Positions 16,181 through 25,483 of a stretch of 64,000 nt of DNA are shown piece by piece (position 1 is the stretch's first letter; each line of letters starts with the position of its first letter). The notes below the pieces were generated by a model. That model did not search any database. It saw nothing but the letters and a program-made list of their open reading frames with translations, and was not told where the DNA came from. The stretch is taken from NCBI RefSeq assembly GCF_030020805.1, contig NZ_CP125098.1, forward strand, positions 5,665,501-5,729,500, in the 5' to 3' direction. The translations under genes and the position numbers were made by a program. This DNA comes from Paenibacillus sp. RC67. GTDB lineage: Bacteria; Bacillota; Bacilli; Paenibacillales; NBRC-103111.

Positions 16181-16507
16181 TTATTTTTTCACGCCTTCTT
16201 TCACTGCTTTCACTTCATACATATTAACTGTTGTGCTTATAATGTAATCCGGCTTCGGTTTACCGTTGTTTTGTCGATGCCCTTGAATATGGACATCACT
16301 TTTTTCCCAATTCTTCCAGTCCTCTACGGATTCCCATCGAATCATTACAATTACTTCTTCTACATCTTCTTGCTTCTTTCGATTCACCATGACAGTTCTG
16401 TCAATAAGCCCGTCCATAACATCCACCGGGCTTTCTTTAGTAAAGCGTTCAAGGGCCAGGTCCACCATACCCTTTTACACAACTATTGTTCTTGTTTGAA
16501 TTAACAT
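16181..16507 (-). pseudogene. Antibiotic biosynthesis monooxygenase-like (IsdG/HmoB fold) gene with early stop codon
   Basis: The full frame starts at ATG 16507, behind AAGGAGA, with MLIQTRTIVV, then an in-frame TAA at 16475-16477 as codon 11, followed by KGMVDLALERFTKES and the family core VIVMIRWESVEDWKNWEKSDVH. Related proteins have Lys at the stop position, so one substitution (AAA or AAG to TAA) broke the gene. An ATG at 16468 behind AAAAGGG could restart translation and give a 95-residue protein lacking the first beta strand. Family role: heme degradation or quinone oxidation in the cytoplasm. Sequencing error remains possible. Confidence 0.75.
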
Positions 16508-16713
16508 AGAATTGTCTCCTTATTGTAATATGTAAAGATATACAAACTTTCGGTTAGTTATTTTCTTTGCAGTTCTGCTTATTCTCTTCAAATTCAGCCC
16601 CACAATACGATATATCGTATTGAGTCAATGCTTGATTTTTAGTTTTTCTTCCTACCCTTTTGTTGTGCGAATTGTGACTCATTCGCGGGATTTCAAAGAA
16701 AGCACACTATCCC

Positions 16714-16767
16714 TTGACTTTTATCGTTTACAATCGTAAACTATAACCAACGTTTACAAGCGTAAAC
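16714..16767 (+). promoter_or_regulatory. Promoter and two BlaI-type operators of the blaI-blaR1-like pair
   Basis: TTGACT (16714-16719), 17 bases, TAAACT (16737-16742). GTTTAC-AATC-GTAAAC (16726-16741) overlaps the spacer and -10. A second copy GTTTAC-AAGC-GTAAAC (16752-16767) lies 26 bp further, centre to centre. Paired palindromes on the promoter are typical of BlaI/MecI control. Confidence 0.8.
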
Positions 16768-16790
16768 AATATACATGAAAAAAGGTGAAG

Positions 16791-17177
16791 ATGTTGCACA
16801 ATCCCCCTCACATTACCGAGGCTGAAAGTGAAGTGATGAAGCTTCTATGGCAGAAGGAACCTTTGACGTCTATTGAGATCATCTCCAAGTTGAAGGATCA
16901 GATGGACTGGTCGGACCAGACCATCAAAACATTCCTGAATCGGCTCCACAAAAAACAGGCGATCCGATTTGAAAAGTCCGGCAGGAACTACTTATATTAT
17001 CCACTGGTTTCATACGACGAATATGTCAAAGCAGCGAACCGCTCCTTCCTGGATCGGATTTATAACGGGGCTGTCGGTATGTTGTTTGCGAAATTTATCG
17101 AAGAGGAAAAGCTCTCTGAAAGCGAAATTGAGCAGCTGCAGCAGCTATTGGAGAAAAAGAAAAGAGATGGCAGCTAG
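16791..17177 (+). CDS. BlaI/MecI/CopY family repressor
   Basis: A 128-residue winged-helix repressor with the family start ITEAESEVMKLLWQKEPLTS and helix QTIKTFLNRLHKKQAIRFEK. The C-terminal dimerisation region contains LFAKFIEEEKLSESEIEQLQ, where BlaI is cleaved or released on signalling. The ATG at 16791 has AAAGG five bases before it; a GTG at 16785 is inside that site. Paired with the M56-family membrane protease gene 48 bases downstream. Two operators lie on its promoter. Confidence 0.88.
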   Translation: MLHNPPHITEAESEVMKLLWQKEPLTSIEIISKLKDQMDWSDQTIKTFLNRLHKKQAIRFEKSGRNYLYYPLVSYDEYVKAANRSFLDRIYNGAVGMLFAKFIEEEKLSESEIEQLQQLLEKKKRDGS

Positions 17178-17225
17178 GATCGGCGGATGCTTCTGCCATG
17201 AGGTTGTAAGAAGGAGAACGAATTG

Positions 17226-19505
17226 ATGAAATTGATCGAAACCATTTTTTATCTCATGTTGACCGCCTCACTGGCATCCACTATCATCATACTGCCACTG
17301 CTCTTGATTCGGAAGCTGCTATACAAGCGTCTTGGCCCCCGAATTTTTCATGTACTGTGGTTTCTTGTGTTGATCAAGCTGCTTGTTCCTATAGCTCCAC
17401 AAAGTCCTGTCAGCCTCTTTAATCTGGTACCGCAGAACATCCAAGAGATATCATTTGGGCCTAAATGGCACGCGGAGGAGCATCCTGCTTCTTCACAAAC
17501 CGTAAAGGAACCAGAGCTAACCGTAACGAATAGCGCAGCAGCCGATGTTAACCCTGCTCCTATGTCAAAGCAGATGGAAGAGCCAACTGCAATTGTGAAG
17601 CCTCCCTCTCCAACGTATACCTATGAACAAGATCGGGATAAGCTGCCAAAGATGCTCGCGATCGGCCCACTGGTATGGCTAGCAGGAATGGTATCATTGG
17701 GTATGTATTACCTGTTTGTTGCCCTGAGATTCAATAGAAAAATGAGCGCATCCCGTAAGGTCGATAATGACGAGCTGCTTTCCATCCTGGAAGCTTGCAA
17801 GGAGAAGCTGGGCATCACTGCAACGATTCCTATCTATGAGACCGATTGTCTCCATAGTCCATGCATCTACGGCCTGACCAAGCCTAGAATTTATTTGCCC
17901 GTTGATATTATTACGATTGCCGATACCCGTCAGCTGACGCACATTCTTCTGCATGAGCTAACCCATTATCAACGGAAGGATTTATGGTTCAATTTCCTAT
18001 GGACATGGACTACCTTGCTCCACTGGTATAATCCGGTTGTCTGGCTATCTATGAAAACAATCAAGGCCGACCGGGAAGTCGCATGCGACGCAAAAGTACT
18101 CGAAGTGCTCGGTGAGCAGGAAGCTTCGTCCTACGGTATGACGCTTCTCATGTTGTCGCGGCTATTTACCCGAAGCGCTTCACCCCAGGTCAATCTTTCG
18201 CATTTCTTGGAAAACAATAAGGAAATGAAACGGAGAATTACCATGATCGCCAAATTCAAAAAAGGTACGTATAAGCTGTCCGTGGTCGCGATTATTCTGG
18301 TCCTTGCCTTAAGTGTCCTTATGCTCACGAATGCTTCGGAGAGCGTGGAGAGTGCCGAATCGGGTACAGATTCAGCCTCTAAGCAAGGGAGGCCTTCCAC
18401 CTTTAAGTTTCAGAGACTGAATGACTGGGCTAAATGGTTCAACAATCTTGGAAGGGCAAATGAGTTTGTCGGCTTCCCGTTCAAAGTCCCCGACTATCTT
18501 CCTGACGGTTATCAATTGGCAAGTATCGAGGTTGACGAGAAATATGTGAATCGTACGGACAATCAGGTCACCATCAACTTTGTATCCAATCACGGTAAAG
18601 AAGACGAGAACCAATTCGAAGTGATCGCCTCTACGGGAAATATACTAAATAAAGCACTCTCTCAACGGTTGGAGGGAGGCGAAACGAGGAAAATCCCAGG
18701 ACCCTCATGGGGCACGGCACAACCCCAAACCTATATCCAAGATGAGGTTACGTATGCCAATATCAGAGGGATTTTAGTAACCACCGTGCAAAAATATGAG
18801 AACCATCAGCCGGAAATCGAAAAGACCTTCTTTTGGCGTGATGAAAGAATATACTATGCCATTCGATTTTATAGCGAAGATCACACCCTGGAAGAAGGAC
18901 TTTCACGCAATCGGAGAACGATTTCGGAAGAGCAATTGGAACTCATTTTACAATCGTTCAAAAACCCGCAGCAGCTCCAACACGTCAGCTACGACGGAAA
19001 GGGAAATTCGTTCCCCATCTATGGGGAGAAGGATTTAAAGGAAGCGGAACAGCTTCTAGGCTTTAAAGTGAAACTCCCGTTCGCTATAAGAAATAACGAG
19101 CTTAAGCTGGTGGATTCCGTCATGCTCCAAGCAGGAGATCAGAACACCGGATATTCGTTCCGACACAAGGTAAATGCGATTAGAAATTCATACCTTGCCG
19201 TAGATGATCCCCAAAAAGGGAATCTCTCGGTTTATCAGAGCAAATCCCCGCTTATCGACGGTTCACAGCTGACACTGAAACGCACTCTGGACATGAACGG
19301 CATTAGCATTTCCGTCTACAAGGATGGGAATCATGTCTATGGCGGACCTTATTACCGCGACGCCGACAAGACAGAAGTCATAACCGAAAGCTATTATTTA
19401 TGGGAGAAGAATGGCATTTATTATGCTGCCAACTTAGACGATCGAGATATAAAGGAAAACAACCAAGATGAGCTTGTGAAAGCTTTCCTACTCGCGCCTC
19501 AATGA
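17226..19505 (+). CDS. BlaR1/MecR1-like M56 metalloprotease with DUF4367-like sensor region
   Basis: A 759-residue membrane protein. The N-terminal half has four membrane segments and a cytosolic M56 zinc protease with HELTH near residue 240 and the partner motif REVACD near 285. A further membrane helix (about 350-370) precedes the exterior part. In place of a penicillin-binding transpeptidase sensor, the C-terminal half has DUF4367-like segments (PFKVPDYLPDGYQLASIEVD near 415-435 and GFKVKLPFAI near 610). The signal is therefore probably not a beta-lactam. It would sense an envelope signal and inactivate the repressor encoded upstream. ATG with AGAAGGAG; a TTG one codon upstream is ignored. 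Confidence 0.85.
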   Translation: MKLIETIFYLMLTASLASTIIILPLLLIRKLLYKRLGPRIFHVLWFLVLIKLLVPIAPQSPVSLFNLVPQNIQEISFGPKWHAEEHPASSQTVKEPELTVTNSAAADVNPAPMSKQMEEPTAIVKPPSPTYTYEQDRDKLPKMLAIGPLVWLAGMVSLGMYYLFVALRFNRKMSASRKVDNDELLSILEACKEKLGITATIPIYETDCLHSPCIYGLTKPRIYLPVDIITIADTRQLTHILLHELTHYQRKDLWFNFLWTWTTLLHWYNPVVWLSMKTIKADREVACDAKVLEVLGEQEASSYGMTLLMLSRLFTRSASPQVNLSHFLENNKEMKRRITMIAKFKKGTYKLSVVAIILVLALSVLMLTNASESVESAESGTDSASKQGRPSTFKFQRLNDWAKWFNNLGRANEFVGFPFKVPDYLPDGYQLASIEVDEKYVNRTDNQVTINFVSNHGKEDENQFEVIASTGNILNKALSQRLEGGETRKIPGPSWGTAQPQTYIQDEVTYANIRGILVTTVQKYENHQPEIEKTFFWRDERIYYAIRFYSEDHTLEEGLSRNRRTISEEQLELILQSFKNPQQLQHVSYDGKGNSFPIYGEKDLKEAEQLLGFKVKLPFAIRNNELKLVDSVMLQAGDQNTGYSFRHKVNAIRNSYLAVDDPQKGNLSVYQSKSPLIDGSQLTLKRTLDMNGISISVYKDGNHVYGGPYYRDADKTEVITESYYLWEKNGIYYAANLDDRDIKENNQDELVKAFLLAPQ

Positions 19506-19556
19506 AGCATAGAAAACTCTGCCAAAGCGATGATTGATTCCAAGCATATTGAACTG

Positions 19557-20108
19557 TCATTTGTGATACGGTTCTTCGCGCTGTCTGTTCCATGTCTTTC
19601 CGCCGTCCGCATACACGTAATTCAATGCGCTTCCTCCCCCGTGGGAAGCGCCACTAACAATCCCCCCTCCTTTTTCGTTGTGAAACCGATGAATTTTGTC
19701 TCAAATCCTTTTGCGCCTTTGATCTCATGCCCGTTCCATTTTTTCCCTTTTTTATCAGCTATTAATACGTGCATCGGCTTGGATGCTCCTTTCGCGAAAC
19801 CGTACACGATGGCCATCTTATCCTTTGATATATAAAAACCGGTTTCATCTTTGCTCATCCCCATAACTTTCCCCGTTGTAACTAAGTTCAAAGGAGCCTT
19901 CACATTAACGGCCCCGTTTTGATACGAAATCAAATATATTCCCTTCTTGGTCAACCGAATACGAATTACCGGCACCATAGGAAACAATTTGATTGCCGCT
20001 GAATCCGAAGGAATAAATGGTACTTGCCTCTCTTCGTGTGGTATAAAGTGCTCGTTTCAATTAAATATAAAGTGATTCTACCTCCCGGTGCGGCAACTAC
20101 CAGTGTGA
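19557..20108 (-). pseudogene. Frameshifted secreted protein gene with Asp-box (BNR) repeat
   Basis: Coding sense can be followed across several frames: EILTLVVAAPGGRITLYLIE near 20108-20050, then TIYSFGFSGNQIVSYGAG near 20010, the 19622-19987 frame with VYGFAKGASKPMHVLIADK, and after a run of six G near 19666-19671 the frame SALNYVYADGGKTWNR with stop at 19557. YADGGKTW is an Asp-box, the signature of beta-propeller glycosidase-like proteins. At least three frameshifts and a missing N-terminus show decay. The end reads EEPYHK-stop, a tail shared with a small repeat family elsewhere in the window. Confidence 0.65.
19560..19588. repeat. GATACGGTT repeat family, copy 1 (partial)
   Basis: TTTGTGATACGGTTCTTCGC and following bases match the small palindromic repeat seen at 33648, 34992, 52072 and 53968. 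It overlaps the 3' end of the decayed gene. Confidence 0.5.
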
Positions 20109-20121
20109 GTATCTCACTTAT

Positions 20122-20811
20122 TTAGTACGTAAATACTTCTTTCTTTAGACCATCCTTAACGAATTCCAAACCAAAGGAATTGGCCGTGCCGCTTGCACCA
20201 AATTCAGCTATCCGATCATCAGGCTTGCTTTCAAAATGAATGCTGTACATATTGTTAGATCTTAGCGTCAAGGTGATTTCTTGGTGTGGGACTTCAACGA
20301 ACGACCAGATCCCCTTATAATCACCATTTTCTTGGATAATTGGACGAATCCATACTCTTTCATTATGCCCACCATAGTTGGTTATCCTTAAATCACATTG
20401 AATCGACACGATATTCTCTTGAGTACCATATATACAACGTGAACCTTTCTCTAGAAAATCTACAGCTTCAATTCCCGCCTTTTTTGCATAAGAAAGATAA
20501 TACAATTGTTCTGTCAGAAGTGGATATATGTATGTGAAAATGATGCAAGAAATCAAAACCGTTCTGCCTACATATTTTATATAATGCTGCCTGAAATATT
20601 TTATTGTTAAATTTCCACTGAGTATTACCATAACTATTCCGAAAATTACAGAATAATGGAATCCTTCATTTGCTACAGGGTTGCTCCAAGGAGAGATTCC
20701 AATTGCTCTGAAGATATCATCTCCAACTAGGTATCCCCGATGAGTAATTCCCACGAAAATTAGAGTACTCAGTAAAAATAGTACATATAACCATCCTTTA
20801 ATGCTGGTCAT
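20122..20811 (-). CDS. Membrane protein of unknown function with exterior domain
   Basis: A 229-residue protein with four hydrophobic segments in residues 1-110 (for example LYVLFLLSTLIFVGI and YSVIFGIVMVILSGNLTI), then a C-terminal domain of about 110 residues rich in beta-strand residues (CDLRITNYGGHNERVWIRPI). It probably lies outside the cytoplasmic membrane. The ATG has GGGGGAA upstream. I do not recognise the family. No close functional partner is visible; the neighbours are a decayed gene and a GNAT gene. Confidence 0.65.
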   Translation of the reverse strand: MTSIKGWLYVLFLLSTLIFVGITHRGYLVGDDIFRAIGISPWSNPVANEGFHYSVIFGIVMVILSGNLTIKYFRQHYIKYVGRTVLISCIIFTYIYPLLTEQLYYLSYAKKAGIEAVDFLEKGSRCIYGTQENIVSIQCDLRITNYGGHNERVWIRPIIQENGDYKGIWSFVEVPHQEITLTLRSNNMYSIHFESKPDDRIAEFGASGTANSFGLEFVKDGLKKEVFTY

Positions 20812-20832
20812 CTCATTCCCCCTACTATCGTT

Positions 20833-20960
20833 GAGCTATCGTACCCGGTAGTTCAATTGGTTTGCCTGACTTATTAACAAATTGGTTCTGTTCCTTCAAC
20901 AAACGAAAAGGAGCTGCCTCGTAGGAGCTCCTCCACTATCGTTATCCCATAGTTGAATTA
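20833..20960. repeat. CCCGTTA direct-repeat/hairpin element, copy 1
   Basis: Left flank GCTATCGTACCCGGTAGTTC (from 20835), hairpin AGGAGCT...AGCTCCT (20909-20932), right flank CACTATCGTTATCCCATAGT (from 20934). Same order as the clear copies at 35023, 35661 and 37408. Confidence 0.6.
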
Positions 20961-20993
20961 TGAATGTAATCATCCACGTGACACCGAATTTAT

Positions 20994-21851
20994 CTACGAC
21001 TTCTCCAGCGTTTTCCGCATAAATTCCATAATATACTTTTCTTTAAAGCCAAGGCTGTCATACAGACTTCTGGCGTAATTCCCAACGACACACCAAAGAT
21101 GGACAGTTGTGCTGCCACGCTGATGGATCTCGTTGCATAAATACAAAACAAACTTTCTTCCTATCCCAAGCCCTTGAAAGTCTGAACGAACGGATACACT
21201 ACTGAGTTCATTGCCGCTAAGGTGACTATAAGCAACGATTTCCCCATTTATTTCGTAGACAAAACGGTCATCCGCATCCTCTTTCCATGCCCTTCGTTCT
21301 TTTTCACTAGGTTGGGCAATCACAGAATCAGGAAAGCTGCCAACACGGACGCGCATTTCATGAAAAGCTGCAGCATACAGCGACTGACTGGCAAGATAGT
21401 CCTCGTCCCTATACAGCCTCACCGGAAGTTTCTCCAATGGAAAGGCATCGCCGGTTCGCTGCATATAAGCCGAAGAAAAGTATTTGTCATAACCGAGCTT
21501 ACTCGCAAAGGCAAGAGATGATTGATGACCAGTACGAAAGGAAGTCCTGACTTTTTGGCTTCCACCCGCCCGTAATTCATTTTCAGCATACTTTACCATT
21601 GCAGAACCGATTCCTTGCCTGCGAAACTGTGGAGCGACGAATACGGTTAAATAGGTCTGCGCTCCAGGCTCGTTCACTTGGGCCAGTGCAACAAGCTTAT
21701 CCTCAATAAACGCGGTAACAAACAGTTTCGGTTCTTCAGCAAGCACCCGAAGGATGTTTTCACCAGCCTCGACGTCAAAGCCTAATAATTCTCTCACGGC
21801 ATTGTAATCTTTTTCACTGAAGTGTTCGTATCGGATATCTGAAATGTTCAT
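20994..21851 (-). CDS. Tandem GNAT acetyltransferase
   Basis: A 285-residue protein with two GNAT domains. The first has VAPQFRRQGIGSAMVKYAENEL near 90-111 and the second has VRSDFQGLGIGRKFVLYLCNEI near 220-241; both keep the R/Q-x-x-G-x-G/A acetyl-CoA loop. Tandem GNATs of this length often have one catalytic and one structural half. ATG with GGAGGAAAT upstream. Substrate unknown. Confidence 0.82.
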   Translation of the reverse strand: MNISDIRYEHFSEKDYNAVRELLGFDVEAGENILRVLAEEPKLFVTAFIEDKLVALAQVNEPGAQTYLTVFVAPQFRRQGIGSAMVKYAENELRAGGSQKVRTSFRTGHQSSLAFASKLGYDKYFSSAYMQRTGDAFPLEKLPVRLYRDEDYLASQSLYAAAFHEMRVRVGSFPDSVIAQPSEKERRAWKEDADDRFVYEINGEIVAYSHLSGNELSSVSVRSDFQGLGIGRKFVLYLCNEIHQRGSTTVHLWCVVGNYARSLYDSLGFKEKYIMEFMRKTLEKS

Positions 21852-22095
21852 TAGCCTTAATTTCCTCCGTTTTTTTGAGGCGTAATAGAATTACTTCTGT
21901 TTATTTTCGTTCCGCAAAGGTCACAAAAATGGAAGCTGGAATTTTGATTTCAATACTTACTAACCTTTTCTCTTTTCATTTTTGGAATAATAATCATTGA
22001 CAATATTCTATTTTTACCATTAAATCCCTTCTTGTATTTCATAAAAATACCCATTAGCTCAATTCGGCTGCAGTTTATTCAGCTATCGACATCTG

Positions 22096-22352
22096 TTAAT
22101 AAATTGTTACTGTTTCAGTTATCAAGAGATACGAACGATTTAGCAATTGCTTGTATGCCGCATCCCAAATCTTCTTTTGTTGTTCAAACATCATGTATTT
22201 GTATTGAAGAATGAGTTTATTATCCCGAGCTTCCATAATCGTATATTTTATGGCCTCCAGTTTCACAGATTGAATTGGACTTTGAGTAGTTATCCACTTA
22301 AGATTAACATTCCAATGAACACAACCGGGATAAAAACATTTCTTGCACGCAC
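22096..22352 (-). pseudogene. Fragment of a small exported protein gene with a frameshift
   Basis: From GTG 22352 one frame gives a hydrophobic leader RARNVFIPVVFIGMLILSG and then stops. A second frame continues directly with ITTQSPIQSVKLEAIKY and on to the stop at 22096, reading well as protein (about 60 codons). A single one-base indel near 22290 would join signal peptide and body. No family recognised. Evidence is coding sense only. Confidence 0.4.
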
Positions 22353-22367
22353 ATATGCACCATGAAT

Positions 22368-23663
22368 TTAACTTAAATTATTATCCGGATTCCCGTCAGG
22401 GTTCGTTCTGTCATATCCCCAATCTCCACCGCGGTGATAGGGACCAACCTCCGTTCCGTCAGCTCTCGTATAGGGGCCGACCTCATGCGGTTCCACGTGA
22501 TGCATGCCTACTTCAGTGGAATCATCACAGCCCAAGTCGATATCGAAGCTGCCCAAATCCAATGCAATACCCGTCGGAATCGCAATAACGGCGGCTACCG
22601 TAAGCAATCCCTCTACCCCACGACCAATGCGGGATTGATCGCCGCTGACAAGATGTCCCATACTTCGGGCTGTATATTCAATCGTACTAGCCGTTCCTTT
22701 AATGACGCGTGATCCCACTTCTTTCAGGTTGTGAGCACCCTGCCTCATCTTCTCGTTATCATCGGTAACGATGCCGTGTATGACATCAACTGCGCCTTGG
22801 ACAGCTTTAGAAGTCGTTATGCCGGAACGCTCAACAGAGCCACCTACAGCCATGCCGATTCTGCTGATCATTTCACTTCCCGTCAACGCCTCTACGATTT
22901 CGAATGGCACGCGAACCAAGCTTCCCAAAATTTCACTCAAAAAGGTGCCAAACCGTTCAATAATACCCGGTTCATACTGCGCTAGGTCCGTATCATTGAG
23001 TATCCCTGCCGTTCTTCCTTGCAAATAAGCCGATCGATCGCGCACATCAAGCTGCGTCAATCGCTCCTGTTCCCGGACTCGGGCGATAATCTCATCGGCT
23101 AATCGATTCGCCTCCGCCTTCGCCTGCTGTCGTTTCATTTCGAGCCGTTCCATCGCCACATCGATCCAAGCCGTCTCCTCCCCACCCGATGACTTTTTCA
23201 CTTTGGTAAAACGCGCAGCCGCTTGTTCTACTTCACGCTCGATTCGCTCTAACGATTGCCGCTTGGCCAACTCAACGGTTTCCAGCGTTAGTGCCGCCCT
23301 CTGCTCAATCTCTTCCTTCAGCCGCTTCTCCGCTTCGCGAACGCGAGTGATTAATTGCTCCATGCGCTGCTCAAGGGCACGTGCCTCCGCTTCACGCTGT
23401 TCAAAGATGCGGTCAGCCTGCCGTTCCATATGCTCATACGCGCTGCGGCGAGTCTCATCGACCCGTTGAAAGACGACATCCATCCTATGATTAGCTTCCT
23501 CTTTTTTTGCGGTATGACGTTCGAACACCTCGTTAGCGGCCTGCTCAGCGCGTCGCTTTTTCTCCAAATAACGGGTAACTGCATCATCTGCTGCTCGATC
23601 TATTGATTCCTCCCGTCGGTCTTGTCTCCATTTGTCATCGTCCATTGCACTCATTACGTCCAT
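22368..23663 (-). CDS. Coiled-coil protein with C-terminal DGTEVGPY-type repeat
   Basis: A 431-residue protein. Residues about 5-225 are a long, charged Glu/Arg/Ala-rich coiled coil with regular heptads (RTRRSAYEHMER-like segments). About 230-380 contain Gly-rich helical stretches (VGGSVERSGITTSKAVQGAV). The tail has short repeats VGPYTRADGTEVGPYHRGG, resembling the P-H-x-R-x-D-G-T motifs seen near the ends of secreted or toxin-like bacterial proteins. The ATG at 23663 has GAGGGGA upstream; an open frame continues to 23780 without a better site. Function unknown. No secretion signal seen. Confidence 0.65.
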   Translation of the reverse strand: MDVMSAMDDDKWRQDRREESIDRAADDAVTRYLEKKRRAEQAANEVFERHTAKKEEANHRMDVVFQRVDETRRSAYEHMERQADRIFEQREAEARALEQRMEQLITRVREAEKRLKEEIEQRAALTLETVELAKRQSLERIEREVEQAAARFTKVKKSSGGEETAWIDVAMERLEMKRQQAKAEANRLADEIIARVREQERLTQLDVRDRSAYLQGRTAGILNDTDLAQYEPGIIERFGTFLSEILGSLVRVPFEIVEALTGSEMISRIGMAVGGSVERSGITTSKAVQGAVDVIHGIVTDDNEKMRQGAHNLKEVGSRVIKGTASTIEYTARSMGHLVSGDQSRIGRGVEGLLTVAAVIAIPTGIALDLGSFDIDLGCDDSTEVGMHHVEPHEVGPYTRADGTEVGPYHRGGDWGYDRTNPDGNPDNNLS

Positions 23664-23805
23664 CTCTGTCCCCTCTTCATTCCATATTCCTTCCACATTT
23701 GAAGATGAAAAACGACATTTCAAAAGCAAGCCGTACTGATCATACGAAGTAAGTAATTGTGATTCGCAATGCAGCTCCACACAATCGATTCCCTTTTGCT
23801 AAAGA

Positions 23806-24066
23806 TTACATTTTAGTTCGTTGGCTGTTCATTACATCGACTAAGAGCGAGTATATTACTTGCTTTCCGTCTTTGTTCGTTATATCTAAACTTTCAACAA
23901 CTTTTGTTACTTTCCCATAATCTATACTAGACTGTCTAAAATATTAAATCACTCGCTTCAAGTTCAAAAAATTCCAATTGTTCTCTCGTACTAATTCTTT
24001 TCTCGCAATTTCTTTGTACTTGTACCACTGTTTATCGACACCATGTTCTATAATCCCATATATTTA
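23806..24066 (-). pseudogene. Two fragments of a decayed gene
   Basis: On the minus strand a fragment reading YGIIEHGVDKQWYKYKEIAR ends at 23944. In another frame a second reads YGKVTKVVESLDITNKDGKQ and ends at 23806. Both have good protein sense but no start codons or ribosome sites. No family recognised. They are the only content of the 500 bases between the coiled-coil and phosphotransferase genes. Confidence 0.4.
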
Positions 24067-24177
24067 AATACGGTTATCGTAACCATTAGCGGAATGATAA
24101 TAATGGATCACTTTTATCACCATTTTTAAATCAACATTACAATTAGAACGCTTAAATATGATTTGTCAGACTTTTAT

Positions 24178-25314
24178 TTAATAAAATATAACGTTTTTCA
24201 ACTTTATCGCTTCCGCTGACATTTTCAATAAAGTATGGGCTGCAAGTAGGTTGCCCACCTTCTCCTCTTCTTTTTTCCGAATTAACTTTGAAACAACTGT
24301 TAGCAATCGAAATGAAGCGGATGTTAGAAACCCGAATCTTGCCAAACGAGGATCACCATTCCAACCTGTTTCGTGTAATCCCTGCAGATAGCTTAGAAAA
24401 ATCTTTTCTATAATCGTCTCAATTGAATCAGGATTATAAAGCTGGGTACTAATTGCATATCCAACCATGCGACCAACTTCTTCGCCTATGCCCGATATAC
24501 TCGCAAATTGCCAATCGAATATATGTAATCGCCCATCATTACGCAAATGAATATTTTTACTCCATATATCTTGATGCGCAAATACCCGTGGTAATAGCTC
24601 TAGCTTCTGCAGTAATTTTTCCTTATTGTCACAAAAATCTTCGTAACGTTTACCCAATTTTAATGAGATATCATTAAGTTTTTCTTGATATTCAAATAAA
24701 GAACCATTGAATTGCTTTCTTTCAAATCTATCACATTCAGATATCCAAGATTTCATAAAATTACGACATATGAATTCTTCATCAGGTAACGAATAAGAAT
24801 GGGTCAAATACGCTCCATTAAATATCCCAACATAGCGTGCAACAATGATATGCTGGTCATAAGACCAGGAACCTTTTTTGTCTTTTTTTATGAGATCTTC
24901 AATCCACAACCATGTGGACGAATCATTCTTTTCGTCGATGGAATAACATTCTGGTACTTTATAAATTTGCGGTATTTGACTAAGCAGCCCTGAACTATAA
25001 ACAAGCGATTCCCGCCTCCAATAGTTATAATGAGTAGGGTCGGAGTAATTCACATTCGGTGCGGAAATCTTAAGTATTAAGGACCACTCATCTATTTTAT
25101 CGTCTTCTATTAGTTCACCTCTTAGTCTGTATACACCTCCCGTAGCCGGGTTCATATTGCCTTTAATTAGAGGCTCACTATATAACGAAATAAGCTCAAT
25201 TTCCGTTTTCCCAGTGGCTCTCCTGACAATATCAATTAGGTCGCTTAAGTTAAGTGAAAATTCGTTCAAACCGTTCTCAAATGAAGCTAAGGACAATTTA
25301 TTCGCCTCCAACAT
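24178..25314 (-). CDS. Aminoglycoside phosphotransferase-like (APH/choline kinase fold) protein
   Basis: A 378-residue kinase-fold protein. The Brenner motif HQDIWSKN near 246-253 gives the catalytic Asp and Asn, and HIFDWQFAS near 264-272 stands for the metal-binding DFG. The N-lobe contains GGVYRLRGELI. Similar proteins are annotated as phosphotransferase or ecdysteroid-kinase-like. The substrate is unknown, and resistance should not be assumed. AT-rich compared with the carbohydrate region. Confidence 0.75.
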   Translation of the reverse strand: MLEANKLSLASFENGLNEFSLNLSDLIDIVRRATGKTEIELISLYSEPLIKGNMNPATGGVYRLRGELIEDDKIDEWSLILKISAPNVNYSDPTHYNYWRRESLVYSSGLLSQIPQIYKVPECYSIDEKNDSSTWLWIEDLIKKDKKGSWSYDQHIIVARYVGIFNGAYLTHSYSLPDEEFICRNFMKSWISECDRFERKQFNGSLFEYQEKLNDISLKLGKRYEDFCDNKEKLLQKLELLPRVFAHQDIWSKNIHLRNDGRLHIFDWQFASISGIGEEVGRMVGYAISTQLYNPDSIETIIEKIFLSYLQGLHETGWNGDPRLARFGFLTSASFRLLTVVSKLIRKKEEEKVGNLLAAHTLLKMSAEAIKLKNVIFY

Positions 25315-25402
25315 AACATCGTAGAATATAATTTTTCTTAGAATACTTCTGTATTACCAAAAAACCCTTTTTACCCCAGAACCTTTCCTTTATCGTAAAG
25401 AA

Positions 25403-25428
25403 GCTGCCGGTCATTTCCACGGCAGCTT
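25403..25428. terminator. Hairpin downstream of the phosphotransferase gene region
   Basis: AAGCTGCCG and CGGCAGCTT form a 9-bp stem with an 8-base loop, located upstream of the phosphotransferase start and downstream of the small membrane genes on the minus strand. It probably ends the 25484-25865 unit. Confidence 0.5.
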
Positions 25429-25483
25429 TGTTTAGTTGTTATTCAGCTTTCATACCCCTTAACAGCGAGTTAGACCATAATCC

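Noticed and set aside
22032..22365. Two plus-strand frames of 60 and 72 codons
   Set aside because: The minus strand carries better coding sense (exported protein fragment), and the plus frames lack ribosome sites.
24178..25314. Aminoglycoside resistance gene
   Set aside because: Only the kinase fold motifs are shared; residues diagnostic for a resistance enzyme were not recognised, so the call stays general.
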